Assembly (NCBI GenBank): GCA_903929755.1
Contig: CAIYVZ010000077.1
Span: forward strand, 1-34,602
Length of the DNA stretch: 34,602 nt
Reading direction: 5' to 3'
Origin: an uncultured Acidobacteriia bacterium
GTDB taxonomy: Bacteria > Acidobacteriota > Terriglobia > Bryobacterales > Bryobacteraceae
Below, in pieces: positions 8,829 to 17,176 of the stretch (its first letter is position 1; every line of letters begins with the position of its first letter). A program made the translations under genes and the position numbers. Under the pieces are notes generated by a model, which ran no database searches, had not been told where the DNA came from, and worked only from the letters and a program-made list of their open reading frames with translations.

Positions 8829-9743
8829 TCAGACGAAAGTGACGCCGACCTCGGCTCCCTGCTTGCGGATGTAGTTCGCACCTTCCTGGAATTCGTCGTC
8901 GTCGGCGAAGTGTTCCAGCATGAGGGGGGCTTCGCGGGGGATCTGTGACAGGTTGCGGAGGTAGGACTTGTAGTCCACGATGCCGCGACCGGGGACGACT
9001 TCGATAAAGGTCAGGCTTCGGCCTCCGGGGATGATCAGATCTTTGGCGTGGCAGGACATGACCCAGGGGCCTAGCTTCCGGAAGAGCTCGTCGATATATT
9101 TGCCACTGTTGTAGTACTTATCGGGGGAGCTGAGGACGTTGCAGACGTCCATGTGGACGCCGAACTCCTTACGGTCGACGGCCTTGATGAGTTCGAGGTA
9201 GGAATCGGGGCCGTCGGGGAGGTTGGCGAACATCATTTCGATGGTGAATTTGCTGCGTTTTGGCTTGGCGGCGTCAATGATCTTGCGGCAGTTCTCCACG
9301 GTGGCGTCGAAGTATTCTTTGGTGACGTTGCGGGGGTCGGCACTACTTTTGAGGTTGAAAGAACCTGCCGTATCGACGCAGCAGCGGGCATCAACTTCAT
9401 CGGCGATGCGCATGCGGTCGATGGCGTAGTCGAGGTTCTTTTTGCGGGTGGCGGGGTCGGGGTGGAGGATGTTGACCCAGGCACCGACTTCGGCGATGAC
9501 GACATTTTGGGCGGCGTAGGCTTTGCGGGTGGCGGCGATGAGGTTGGCGTCGGGGGTGGTGAAGGGTGGGAACTGGGCGGCGGTGTAGTGGAGGCGGCGG
9601 TGCTCGCGGGCGAGGACTTCGGGGTCGTCGTTTTTCAGGAAGATGGGCGCGCCGATGCGGATGGAGCGTTTGCTTTGCGCGAAGGTGGCGGTGGCTCCCG
9701 CAATTGCTGCGGTAGCTGTCAAGGAAAATTTCCGGCGGGTCAT
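8829..9743 (-). CDS. Tat-exported sugar phosphate isomerase/epimerase-like TIM barrel
   Basis: This protein of about 304 residues begins MTRRKFSLTATAAIAGATAT, a twin-arginine signal. The body fits the AP-endonuclease-2 / xylose-isomerase-like TIM-barrel family (IolE/KguE type). It has acidic metal-ligand candidates in strands such as KFTIEMMFANLP and EFGHMDVCN-like GVHMDVCNVLSSP, a histidine in VMSCHAKDL, and a glutamate in the closing GRGIVDYKSYLR region. These proteins usually isomerise or epimerise sugars; exported Tat forms are common in Acidobacteria and Planctomycetes and mostly uncharacterised. I used the ATG at 9743 in place of an in-frame TTG three codons upstream. It is transcribed away from the pectate-lyase-like gene, with only 45 bases between them. 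Confidence 0.8.
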   Translation of the reverse strand: MTRRKFSLTATAAIAGATATFAQSKRSIRIGAPIFLKNDDPEVLAREHRRLHYTAAQFPPFTTPDANLIAATRKAYAAQNVVIAEVGAWVNILHPDPATRKKNLDYAIDRMRIADEVDARCCVDTAGSFNLKSSADPRNVTKEYFDATVENCRKIIDAAKPKRSKFTIEMMFANLPDGPDSYLELIKAVDRKEFGVHMDVCNVLSSPDKYYNSGKYIDELFRKLGPWVMSCHAKDLIIPGGRSLTFIEVVPGRGIVDYKSYLRNLSQIPREAPLMLEHFADDDEFQEGANYIRKQGAEVGVTFV

Positions 9744-9788
9744 GTTGGGCAAAGCTTATCAGGTTTTTCGGGAGATAATGGAACCCGC

Positions 9789-11030
9789 ATGCGTACTTTT
9801 GTCCCGATTGTGGTCTTCCCCGCCCTGCTTGCCTTTGTGGCGAGCGCCCAGCAGGCTCCTCCGAAAGAATGGATTGATCCGGATACAGGCCACAGGGTTG
9901 TGCGGCTGACAGACGAACCGGGGAGCGCGAGTCTGTATTTCAACCAGAATTCTTATACGCCGGACGGAAAGAGCATGATTTTCACGACTCCGAAGGGGAT
10001 TTCGGTGCTGGATCTGGCGACAAGGCAGACGAAGGAAGTGGTGGCGGGGCGGGTTCGGGTGATTGTGACGGGGCACAAGACGCGGAGCGTTTTCTACATC
10101 CAGGACAATGCGGTTTATGCGGCGGATCTGGATACTTTGGTGACTCGGCGGATTGCTGAGCTGCCGGCGAAGGGGTCGATTTCGACGGTGAATGCGGATG
10201 AGACGCTGCTGGCGGGGACTTACGAGGAGGGGCCGGGGGTGCGTCCAGCGGCGCAGAACAGGAATGCGGACCAGCAGATTCATCCTTTGGATCAGCCTTT
10301 GAATAAGGGGGAGATGATGGAGCAGCGGCTGGCGGCACGGATCCCGCTGGCACTGTTTACGGTGGATACGCGAACCGGGGAGACGAAGGTGATCCACCGG
10401 GCGACGGACTGGCTGAATCATTTGGAATTTTCGCCCACCGACCCTGGCCTGCTGATGCTTTGCCATGAAGGGCCGTGGCACAAGATCGACCGGATCTGGA
10501 CGATTCGCACGGACGGGACGGAATTGACCAAGATCCACTCGCGGACGATGGAGATGGAGATCTGGGGGCATGAGTTTTGGAGCCACGACGGGGCGACGAT
10601 CTGGTTTGACCTGCAAACGCCACGCGGGGAGGATTTCTGGCTGGCCGGGTTCAATGTGAAGACGAAGGAACGAACCCAATATCATCTGGAGCGGAATGAA
10701 TGGTCGATTCACTTCAATGTGACGCAGGACGGGACGCTGTTTTGTGGGGATGGCGGCGATCCGGGGCAGGTGGCGAAGGCTCCGGACGGGCAGTGGCTGT
10801 ACCTGTTCCGGCCGGAGATGCGGAAGAACGAAGGGCTGACGGACGCGACATTTGTGAAGACGGGCGTGTTGCGGGCGGAGAAGCTGGTGAATATGGGGAA
10901 GCATAACTATCGGCTGGAGCCGAATGTCAGCTTTACCCCGGACCAGAAGTGGGTGGTTTTCCGGTCGAACATGTTCGGGGACACGTATACTTTCGCGGTG
11001 GAAGTGGCGAAAGCCGCGGCGCGCAACTGA
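9789..11030 (+). CDS. Secreted oligogalacturonate lyase-like protein (PL22 family)
   Basis: This 413-residue protein has a signal peptide (about 1-20, ending ASAQQ) and is built of repeated beta-propeller-like blades (SLYFNQNSYTPDGKSMIF, NHLEFSPTDPGLLMLCHEGPW, GHEFWSHDGATIWFD, SFTPDQKWVVFRSN). The CHEGPW segment and the WSIHFN segment resemble the metal-binding histidine regions of PL22 oligogalacturonate lyases, which split unsaturated digalacturonate by beta-elimination in pectin breakdown. The open frame runs much further upstream, but that part lies over the opposing TIM-barrel gene. The start at 9789 gives a proper signal peptide. The exact substrate is not proven, since WD40-like exported propellers of this type vary. 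Confidence 0.75.
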   Translation: MRTFVPIVVFPALLAFVASAQQAPPKEWIDPDTGHRVVRLTDEPGSASLYFNQNSYTPDGKSMIFTTPKGISVLDLATRQTKEVVAGRVRVIVTGHKTRSVFYIQDNAVYAADLDTLVTRRIAELPAKGSISTVNADETLLAGTYEEGPGVRPAAQNRNADQQIHPLDQPLNKGEMMEQRLAARIPLALFTVDTRTGETKVIHRATDWLNHLEFSPTDPGLLMLCHEGPWHKIDRIWTIRTDGTELTKIHSRTMEMEIWGHEFWSHDGATIWFDLQTPRGEDFWLAGFNVKTKERTQYHLERNEWSIHFNVTQDGTLFCGDGGDPGQVAKAPDGQWLYLFRPEMRKNEGLTDATFVKTGVLRAEKLVNMGKHNYRLEPNVSFTPDQKWVVFRSNMFGDTYTFAVEVAKAAARN

Positions 11031-11060
11031 TATTGTCCGCGTTTGATATGATGGGCCGAT

Positions 11061-12431
11061 TTGTCCACTCAGAACGCAAGTGCAATTGACGTTGGGGCGC
11101 TCCTCGACTTAAACGAATGGAGTGCGAGACAGAGGGCAATTTTGGCCCTTACGGCGCTTGCGATCACGTTTGATGGCTTCGATAACCAGTTGGTGGGGTT
11201 TGCGCTGCCGTCGCTTATAAAAGCGTGGGGGGTGACGCGGGCGGCGTTCGGCCCTGTTTTGGCGATGGGACTGGTGGGCATGTCGGTGGGGACGATCTTT
11301 GGCGGGCACGTCGGAGACCGGTTGGGACGACGGGTGGCTCTGACGGCGAGCATTATTTTATTCGGCGTGGCGACGGGGCTGACCTTTTTTGCGACGAATC
11401 TGACGATGTTTGCGGTGCTGCGGATTCTGGCAGGAGCCGGGATTGGGGCAGCGCTGCCGAACGCGAGCGCGCTGAGCGCGGAGTTTACACCGATCCGGCG
11501 GCGGGCGATGGCGGTTTCGCTGACGATTGTTTGCGTCCCGCTGGGGGGAATGCTGGCGGGGTTGGTGGCGGCCAGGGTGTTGCCGGTGGCGGGGTGGCAG
11601 ACTTTGTTCGCGATTGGCGGAATTGCACCCCTGCTGTTCGCGGGCGTTTTGTGGGTTTTGCTGCCGGAGTCACCTCGCTTCCTGAGCAGGCATAAAGAGC
11701 GCTGGAATGAGTTGAGGACGCTGCTGGGGAAGATGTACAAGGAACCGGTGGGGGACGGGGATTTCGTGGATCCCACAGAACAGCAAGCCGAGACTGTTTC
11801 GCGAGTGCAGGCGCTGTTTGGCCCGGCGATTTGGCGGGATACGCTGAGTCTTTCCGCGGCGTACTTTTTCTCGCTGCTGGCGGTTTACCTGGTTTTCAAC
11901 TGGTTCCCGAGTTTGTTGACGTCGGAAGGTTTGGGGCTGGCGGCGGCAAGTAATGGCCTGGCGGCGTATAACTTTGGGGGCGTGGTGGGGGTGGTGTTGT
12001 CGGCCATTCTAATCGGGCGGGTGGGGTCGCGGAGACCGCTGCTGGTGATTTCCCTTTGTGGTGCGGCGAGTGCGATCGCGATGAATTTTGTCCCGATCTC
12101 GAGCCATGGCGACCAGAGCTGGTTACTGGGGGTGACGGCGGCACATGGCTTCTTTGTGAACGCGCTGCAGACGTCTTTATTTGCGGTGGCCGCGCATGTT
12201 TATCCGACGAAAGTGCGGGCGATGGGGGTGGCGTTTTCCTTGGGTTTGGGGCGGTTGGGGGCTATTCTGAGCGCGTTTGTGGGGGCTGCGGTGGTGCAGG
12301 CCGGGCGACTGGTCTACCTGGAGGCTATCGCGGGGGCGCTGGTGGTTGCGTTCGTGGCGCTGGCGACGCTGCGGAACCATATCCCGGGCGGCTTGAACCA
12401 AGTTAGATTAAACAAGGTTCGAAGAGCCTAG
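11061..12431 (+). CDS. MFS transporter, aromatic acid:H+ symporter type
   Basis: This is a 456-residue inner-membrane protein with about 12 hydrophobic segments. The opening ALTALAITFDGFDNQLVGFA, with its DGxD in TM1, and the GDRLGRR loop between TM2 and TM3 are typical of the AAHS group (PcaK/BenK-like importers of aromatic acids); a related organic-acid substrate is equally possible. The start must be the TTG at 11061: an in-frame stop lies 12 bases upstream, and the next ATG would remove TM1. GATGGG sits a few bases before the TTG. It opens a plus-strand run with the Rieske, amidohydrolase and cytochrome genes, so it probably supplies their substrate (inference). Confidence 0.85.
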   Translation: MSTQNASAIDVGALLDLNEWSARQRAILALTALAITFDGFDNQLVGFALPSLIKAWGVTRAAFGPVLAMGLVGMSVGTIFGGHVGDRLGRRVALTASIILFGVATGLTFFATNLTMFAVLRILAGAGIGAALPNASALSAEFTPIRRRAMAVSLTIVCVPLGGMLAGLVAARVLPVAGWQTLFAIGGIAPLLFAGVLWVLLPESPRFLSRHKERWNELRTLLGKMYKEPVGDGDFVDPTEQQAETVSRVQALFGPAIWRDTLSLSAAYFFSLLAVYLVFNWFPSLLTSEGLGLAAASNGLAAYNFGGVVGVVLSAILIGRVGSRRPLLVISLCGAASAIAMNFVPISSHGDQSWLLGVTAAHGFFVNALQTSLFAVAAHVYPTKVRAMGVAFSLGLGRLGAILSAFVGAAVVQAGRLVYLEAIAGALVVAFVALATLRNHIPGGLNQVRLNKVRRA

Positions 12432-12483
12432 CCAGGATGTACACGGCCAGTTCGGCTTTTATCAGGCGACGGGAGTGGCTTAG

Positions 12484-12642
12484 GCGTTGATTGTCCCTGT
12501 GGAGTGCGGGACGCAGTCCCTGGGCGGAGCGGTGCATAACGAGGCGAAGGGGCGGATTCCGATAATGATTTTTGCGGGGGCGTCGCCAGTACGAGAAGAA
12601 AGCAGGGCGGCGGTTTTGGACGTCTGGGTGGCCAAACTATGA
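12484..12642 (+). pseudogene. Remnant of a thiamine-diphosphate (acetolactate-synthase-like) enzyme
   Basis: Between the MFS stop and the Rieske start, one frame reads ALIVPVECGTQSLGGAVHNE followed by AKGRIPIMIFAGASPVREES. This closely matches the N-terminal pyrimidine-binding domain of TPP-requiring enzymes, where VDVGTQNLGGAVHNAARGR-PVLIFAG is the usual form. It is preceded by an in-frame stop (12481-12483) and runs into TGA at 12640-12642, so only about 52 residues of a protein normally near 550 survive. The TGA overlaps the ATG of the Rieske gene. It is probably the scar of an internal deletion in a once larger operon. Confidence 0.65.
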
Positions 12643-13001
12643 GATATTGCGTTGGAAAGTCGGCAGATATTGCGGAAGGGGGCCGGGTGGTGAAGGACCT
12701 GGCCTCGACGACCGTAGGCGTGTTCCGGGTGGAGGGGAAGCTCTATGCGTATGAAAATACGTGTCCGCACCAGGGTGGGCCGGTCTGCCAGGGGTTGTTG
12801 ATTCCGCGGGTAGAGGAAAAGCTGAATGCCTCGCAGGGGGCTGAGGGTTTCCGGTTCGATGAGAGCGACCCTCGGCTGGTGTGCCCGTGGCATGGGTTCG
12901 AATTCAGTGTCAAGACGGGGTGCCATCCGGGTAAGGCGGAGATTCGGCTAACGCAGTTTGAGGTGGAGGAAGAGGGAGAACTGGTTTATGTCCGAGTTTG
13001 A
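12639..13001 (+). CDS. Rieske [2Fe-2S] protein, small ferredoxin type
   Basis: This 120-residue soluble protein has the two Rieske cluster motifs C42-P-H44 and C82-P-W-H85, which bind a 2Fe-2S cluster through two Cys and two His. The stretch between the motifs is 37 residues, roughly twice that of ordinary Rieske ferredoxins. It includes an insert with a charged LIPRVEEKLNASQ segment. No signal peptide is seen, so the protein is cytoplasmic. GGGTGG about 8 bases before the ATG can serve as a ribosome site. It overlaps the amidohydrolase start by 14 bases, which implies coupled translation and perhaps a shared complex. It is likely an electron carrier for an oxygenase or for the cluster's cytochrome; the partner is not known. 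Confidence 0.85.
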   Translation: MRYCVGKSADIAEGGRVVKDLASTTVGVFRVEGKLYAYENTCPHQGGPVCQGLLIPRVEEKLNASQGAEGFRFDESDPRLVCPWHGFEFSVKTGCHPGKAEIRLTQFEVEEEGELVYVRV

Positions 13002-14190
13002 GTATCGCGAACCACAGATCACCATTCACTCGGACACAAGGGAGATTCTGGCGAATGCGCGACGCGACATTGACCGGTACAACCTGCGCGACTACTTCAT
13101 TGTGGATGTGGATTCGCACCACGTGGAGCTGGATTCCTGGGCCGAAATTCTGGAGTACGTGCAGGACCCGGTGGTGCGGCAGGTGGGGAAGGCGATGGCG
13201 GCGAACTGGCCGAATGCGAGGAATCTGGCGCTGAGTAACCATCCTCCGGGGCTGACGATGCAGGATGTGGGAGGGCGGATTCCGCACCAGGCGCAGTTGG
13301 CGGAGAGGGTGGACGCGGTTGACGGGGAGCATCCGGGTTCCGAACATCGGGACCTGACGCTGGTGCGGCGGGCGATGGACTCGATGGGGATTGCGATGCA
13401 GATCGTATTCCCGCAGCCGATGCTGGAAGTTGGGCTGCACCCGAACCCGGATATTGAAAATCAGCTGATCTGGGCGTACAACCGGTGGTTCACGGAGCGC
13501 ATTTTGGCGCAGGAACCCAGGGTTAAGTCCATGCTGGCGCTGCCGTTCAACAGTCCGGAGGGCTGCCTGAAGACGATTCGGGAGTTTGGGGAGAAGCCGG
13601 GCGTGGTGGGATTTCTGATCACCAGCCAGCGGCAGGCTCCGCTGTTCAAGAACGAGTACATGCCGGTTTACCGGGAGCTGGAGGAGCGCGGGCTGCCGTT
13701 TGGCTTCCATGCAGGGCCGGATTACTCGGTGGGCAAGCAGATGAACCGGTTTATCTCGGTGCATGCAATGTCGTTTGTGACGTGCAATATGGTGCATCTG
13801 ACGAACTGGATTATCAATGGTCTGCCGGAGCGGTTTCCGAAACTGAAGACGGTCTGGATTGAAAGCGGGCTGGCGTGGCTGCCCTTTATGATGCAGAGGC
13901 TGGACCATGAGTACCTGATGCGGCAATCGGAAGCGCCACTGTTAAAACGCCTGCCGAGCGAGTATATGCAGGAGATGTTTTACACGTCGCAGCCGATGGA
14001 GGCGACAAATCTGAAGCTGCTGGAAGCGACAATGGACGCGATTCATGCTGAGACGCAGCTGATGTATGCGTCGGACTGGCCGCACTGGGATTTTGATGTG
14101 CCGGGGCGGATTGCGGGGCTGCCTTTTTTGAGCGAAACGGCGAAGCGGAATATTTTGGGGGAGACGGCGCGGAAGGTTTTCCGGCTGTAG
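12988..14190 (+). CDS. Amidohydrolase family protein (amidohydrolase_2 type)
   Basis: This 400-residue protein is a metal-dependent TIM barrel of the ACMSD / amidohydrolase_2 kind. DYFIVDVDSHHVELDSW near residue 35 holds the beta1 metal ligands. FGFHAGPDYS gives a mid-barrel His, and LMYASDWPHWDFD near residue 360 supplies the conserved catalytic Asp. Relatives decarboxylate or hydrolyse aromatic-ring fission products and related acids. The ATG at 12988 follows AGAGGGAGAA with good spacing. The upstream reading frame is just the end of the Rieske gene, which it overlaps by 14 bases. With the aromatic-acid-type transporter upstream and the cytochrome downstream, a catabolic role is plausible; the substrate cannot be read from the sequence. 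Confidence 0.85.
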   Translation: MSEFEYREPQITIHSDTREILANARRDIDRYNLRDYFIVDVDSHHVELDSWAEILEYVQDPVVRQVGKAMAANWPNARNLALSNHPPGLTMQDVGGRIPHQAQLAERVDAVDGEHPGSEHRDLTLVRRAMDSMGIAMQIVFPQPMLEVGLHPNPDIENQLIWAYNRWFTERILAQEPRVKSMLALPFNSPEGCLKTIREFGEKPGVVGFLITSQRQAPLFKNEYMPVYRELEERGLPFGFHAGPDYSVGKQMNRFISVHAMSFVTCNMVHLTNWIINGLPERFPKLKTVWIESGLAWLPFMMQRLDHEYLMRQSEAPLLKRLPSEYMQEMFYTSQPMEATNLKLLEATMDAIHAETQLMYASDWPHWDFDVPGRIAGLPFLSETAKRNILGETARKVFRL

Positions 14191-14225
14191 GTCGGTCGCG
14201 GCACTCCACGTGCAGGAAAGAAAGC

Positions 14226-14612
14226 ATGAAATCCGCGATAGCTGCTTCGTTGTTCTTCGTGGCCGCGGCAAACGCCGCGCAGCCACCGATGACCCGGGAG
14301 GGACCGGCACTTTACCGACTGTACTGCGCGTCGTGCCATGGGATGGAGGGTAAGGGCGATGGCCCGATCGCCAGCGCCCTGAAGACGGCGCCCCCCGACC
14401 TGACCCGCATATCGGCCCGCAATGACGGAAAGTTTCCGATGGAGCGGGTCGTCAAAATCATAAAGGGCGACGAAGGCGGGGCAACGGCTCACGGTGTCCG
14501 CGACATGCCGGTGTGGGGGCCGATTTTCTCTCACGTGGAGAACGATCAAGACGCCGGCCCGGTGCGGATTGACAACGTGGCGCGTTATCTGCGGAAGATT
14601 CAGAAGCGGTAA
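14226..14612 (+). CDS. Small periplasmic c-type cytochrome
   Basis: This 128-residue protein has a signal peptide (about 1-18), one haem-binding CASCH motif (C34-H38) and a likely distal ligand Met94 in RDMPVWGP, the pattern of a mono-haem cytochrome c of class I. AGGAAAG lies 7-8 bases before the ATG. It follows the amidohydrolase gene by 35 bases and is probably the last gene of the MFS/Rieske/amidohydrolase run. It would carry electrons in the periplasm, whereas the Rieske and amidohydrolase proteins lack signal peptides. A direct redox chain between them would therefore need a membrane step that is not encoded here. Confidence 0.9.
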   Translation: MKSAIAASLFFVAAANAAQPPMTREGPALYRLYCASCHGMEGKGDGPIASALKTAPPDLTRISARNDGKFPMERVVKIIKGDEGGATAHGVRDMPVWGPIFSHVENDQDAGPVRIDNVARYLRKIQKR

Positions 14613-14751
14613 TGGGCTAGAATACACGCCCACGACGCCTTCATTACGGAACAGGATTCCGCATGGAAAGCAGAAGTGCGATGGCCCAACACTTCAGGAC
14701 TGAGTAAAAACGAACCCGCGAACATTTCTGACGAAGGAAATGAAAGCCTTT

Positions 14752-14793
14752 GGCAAGAAGCTGTGAGCGGTGGACCGCTTACAGCTTCTTGCC
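14752..14793. terminator. 20-bp near-perfect hairpin between convergent genes
   Basis: Arm 14752-14771 pairs with 14774-14793 over all 20 positions (one G.U wobble at 14765/14780) around a 2-base centre. It starts 10 bases after the stop of the FAH-family gene on the minus strand and lies about 140 bases past the cytochrome stop on the plus strand. No strong U-run follows on either side. It most likely ends or protects transcripts from both sides. The rest of 14613-14751 shows nothing recognisable. Confidence 0.75.
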
Positions 14794-14802
14794 TGTAAGT
14801 GG

Positions 14803-15660
14803 CTAAACGATAGCGCAGGGGTTGGAGAGTTCGCCGATTTCGGGGACCGTAATTTTGACCACGTCGCCGGGGGCGAGGGCTTCTTTCTCGGTGACGATGA
14901 TGCCGGTTCCGGTGCAGAGGACGGAGCCTGCGGGGACCGGGTTCGAGCGGATGAGGAATTCCACGATCTGCTCGATTTTGCGGTGCAGTTTGCCCGTTGA
15001 GGTGGTGCCCGAGAAGCGGACTTCCGTGCCACGAAGGATTTCGCAGGTAATCTGCAGGTTGTAGGGGTCAGTGATCTCATCGACCGTCACCATGACGGGG
15101 CCGAGCGAGCAGCAGGCAGTGTAGACCTTCGACTGGGGGAGGTAGAGCGCGTTTTCACGCTCGATGTCCCAGGCCGAAACGTCGTTAGCGAGCGTATAGC
15201 CGACGATTTTCCCCTTTTTACCGAGAACGACAGCGAGTTCCGGTTCCGGCGCGGTGAACTTCGAATCGGAACGGATGCCGATGTTCTGACCGGGTCCGAC
15301 GCAGACGCGCGCAGTGCCCTTGAAGAAGATTTCGGGGCGTTCTTCACGGTAGACGTAGGCATACATGCCTTCGCGGGTGGTGTTGTCGAGCGCTACGGTC
15401 TCGCCGTCGCGGAAGGCGGCGGAGGTTTCATAGGTACAGCCCGAGGCCCAGACTTCCACGGGGTGGATGGGAATGATAGGGGCGGCGGCGATGGCCTGGC
15501 GGCTGGCCAGACGGGAAGCCAGCTCGGGGAGGGGAATGCCTTCAGCATCGGAGCGACCGATGAGGTCGCACATGGTGTGCGCGGGGATGGGACGAACGCC
15601 TGAGGCGTCGAAAATGGCGGCTATTACGGCGCCGTCCTGCCGGATCTGTCCAAGTCGCAT
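14803..15660 (-). CDS. FAH-family 2-keto-3-deoxy-pentonate dehydratase-like protein
   Basis: This 285-residue protein has the fumarylacetoacetate-hydrolase fold. The metal ligands are visible as APEPELAVV (Glu139, Glu141) and NDVSAWDIE (Asp160). The spacing E-x-E-x18-D matches the Sulfolobus 2-keto-3-deoxy-D-arabinonate dehydratase. Other hallmarks of that KdaD/XylX subgroup are the ASGCTYETS segment at 72-80, REERPEIFFKGTARVCVGPG and ENALYLPQSKVY. That enzyme removes water from a 2-keto-3-deoxy-pentonate to give 2-oxoglutarate semialdehyde, exactly the substrate expected for the aldehyde dehydrogenase encoded 30 bases upstream. Hydroxy-heptadienedioate isomerase is an alternative, but less likely given the motifs and neighbour. 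It is the last gene of a six-gene run. Confidence 0.75.
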   Translation of the reverse strand: MRLGQIRQDGAVIAAIFDASGVRPIPAHTMCDLIGRSDAEGIPLPELASRLASRQAIAAAPIIPIHPVEVWASGCTYETSAAFRDGETVALDNTTREGMYAYVYREERPEIFFKGTARVCVGPGQNIGIRSDSKFTAPEPELAVVLGKKGKIVGYTLANDVSAWDIERENALYLPQSKVYTACCSLGPVMVTVDEITDPYNLQITCEILRGTEVRFSGTTSTGKLHRKIEQIVEFLIRSNPVPAGSVLCTGTGIIVTEKEALAPGDVVKITVPEIGELSNPCAIV

Positions 15661-15690
15661 GTTAGTGTAAGTGGCTTCGGTTTTCTGGGA

Positions 15691-17154
15691 CTAGTACTTC
15701 ATGTAGATGGTCTTGAAATCGCTGTAGAAATCGAGAGCAGCGGGGCCCTGTTCTTTGGGGCCGAAGCTCGAATCCTTGGTGCCACCGAAGGGAAGCTGAT
15801 ACTCCACACCGGCGGATGGCAGGTTGATGGTGAGCAGGCCGGCTTCGGCCTTGTAGATGTAGTCCATGGCACGAGAGAGATTCGTGGTCTGGATGGAGGA
15901 TGAGAGGCCGAAGGGAATGTCGTTGGCGATGCGCATGGCGTCGTCAAAATCCTTCGCGCGGATGACGGCGAGCACCGGGCCAAAGATTTCTTCCTGGGCG
16001 ATGCGGTGGTTCGGCTGGACGTCACCGAAGATGGTGGGTTCCACGAAGTAGCCCTTGTCGTAATCGCCGCCGGTGAGATGGTTGCCACCACAGAGGGGCG
16101 CGCCGGACTCTTCGGTGCCGATTTTGATGTACTTGAGAACGGTGTTGAGCTGGCCCTGATCGACGCAGGGTCCGATATCGATGCCGGCCTTCATGCCGTC
16201 GCCGATGGTGAGTTTTTTGGTGCGTTCAATGAGCGCGGCCATGAACTGATCGTAAATCCCCTCTTCCACGATGGCGCGGGAGGTGGCGGTGCATTTCTGG
16301 CCGGTGGAGAAGAACGCGGCGTTGACGACGTTTTCGACGGCGGACTTCAGGTCGGCATCGGCGAGAACGATGGTAGGATTTTTGCCGCCCATCTCGAGCT
16401 GGATGCGGATGCGGCGCTTGCTGGCCTGCTCGTGGAGGGAATTACCCACGTCATTGGAGCCGGTGAAGGAGATGGCCTTGACCTGGGGGGCGTTGACGAG
16501 TGCATTGCCGATTTCGCCGCCAGAGCCGGCGACGAAGTTGACGACACCCTTGGGGATGCCGGCTTCATGCAGGGCTTCCACGATGCGCCAGGCGCAGAGG
16601 GGGGAAACGGAGGCGGGCTTCACGATGATGGTGTTGCCGCAGATAAGTGCGGGGGCAATCTTCCAGGCCGGGATGGCGATGGGGAAGTTCCAGGGGGTGA
16701 CGAGACCGATGACGCCGATGGGCTTGCGGATGGCGAAAACGTGGACGCGTTCGCGCTCGGAGGGCACCATGATGCCGTCGAGGCGGGAACCTTCGCCGCC
16801 GAAGTAGCGGAAGATGTTGATGGCGCGGCGAACTTCACCCTTGGCTTCGGGGAGGGTCTTGCCTTCTTCGCGGGTCATTTCCGCGCTGATCATGTCGAAT
16901 TTCTTTTCGAGAATCTCAGCGGTCTTGTAGAGAATATTGCCGCGGGCGGGGGCTGGCATGCCGGCCCAGCCGGGCAGCGCGGCTTCAGCGGCCTTTGCGG
17001 CAGCTTCCACATCGGCGGCGGAGCCTTTGGCGAAATAGCCAACGATTTCGTCTGTGTTGGCGGGATTGCGATTTTCAAACGTTCTGGTAACGGCTACCCA
17101 TTCGCCGTTGATGTAGTTCGCAAATGTGGGAATCGTGTTCTCGGGTGTGCTCAT
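15691..17154 (-). CDS. Aldehyde dehydrogenase, 2-oxoglutarate-semialdehyde (2,5-dioxovalerate) type
   Basis: This 487-residue NAD(P)-dependent aldehyde dehydrogenase is complete. Visible catalytic residues are Asn156 (TPWNFP), Lys179, Glu254 (LEMGGKNP) and the nucleophile Cys288 in FFSTGQKCTATSRAI. The last motif is characteristic of the type III ketoglutarate-semialdehyde dehydrogenases, which oxidise 2-oxoglutarate semialdehyde to 2-oxoglutarate. It lies 22 bases after lemA and 30 before the FAH-family dehydratase-like gene. The pair could form the last two steps of oxidative (Weimberg) L-arabinose or D-xylose breakdown. The dehydrogenase and first dehydratase of that pathway are not in this window. 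Other semialdehyde substrates remain possible. Confidence 0.85.
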   Translation of the reverse strand: MSTPENTIPTFANYINGEWVAVTRTFENRNPANTDEIVGYFAKGSAADVEAAAKAAEAALPGWAGMPAPARGNILYKTAEILEKKFDMISAEMTREEGKTLPEAKGEVRRAINIFRYFGGEGSRLDGIMVPSERERVHVFAIRKPIGVIGLVTPWNFPIAIPAWKIAPALICGNTIIVKPASVSPLCAWRIVEALHEAGIPKGVVNFVAGSGGEIGNALVNAPQVKAISFTGSNDVGNSLHEQASKRRIRIQLEMGGKNPTIVLADADLKSAVENVVNAAFFSTGQKCTATSRAIVEEGIYDQFMAALIERTKKLTIGDGMKAGIDIGPCVDQGQLNTVLKYIKIGTEESGAPLCGGNHLTGGDYDKGYFVEPTIFGDVQPNHRIAQEEIFGPVLAVIRAKDFDDAMRIANDIPFGLSSSIQTTNLSRAMDYIYKAEAGLLTINLPSAGVEYQLPFGGTKDSSFGPKEQGPAALDFYSDFKTIYMKY

Positions 17155-17176
17155 GAAGTTTTGGAGTTAAGCCTGT

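Noticed and set aside
9759-10904. 381-codon minus-strand open frame, Arg/Pro/His-rich
   Set aside because: It is the shadow of the oligogalacturonate-lyase-like gene. Its skewed composition and lack of domains argue against coding.
12910-13926. 338-codon minus-strand open frame
   Set aside because: It is the antisense of the amidohydrolase gene, with composition typical of a shadow frame.
14694-15080. 128-codon minus-strand frame overlapping the end of the FAH-family gene
   Set aside because: It is in another frame of the same strand, runs through the hairpin at 14752-14793 and has shadow composition.
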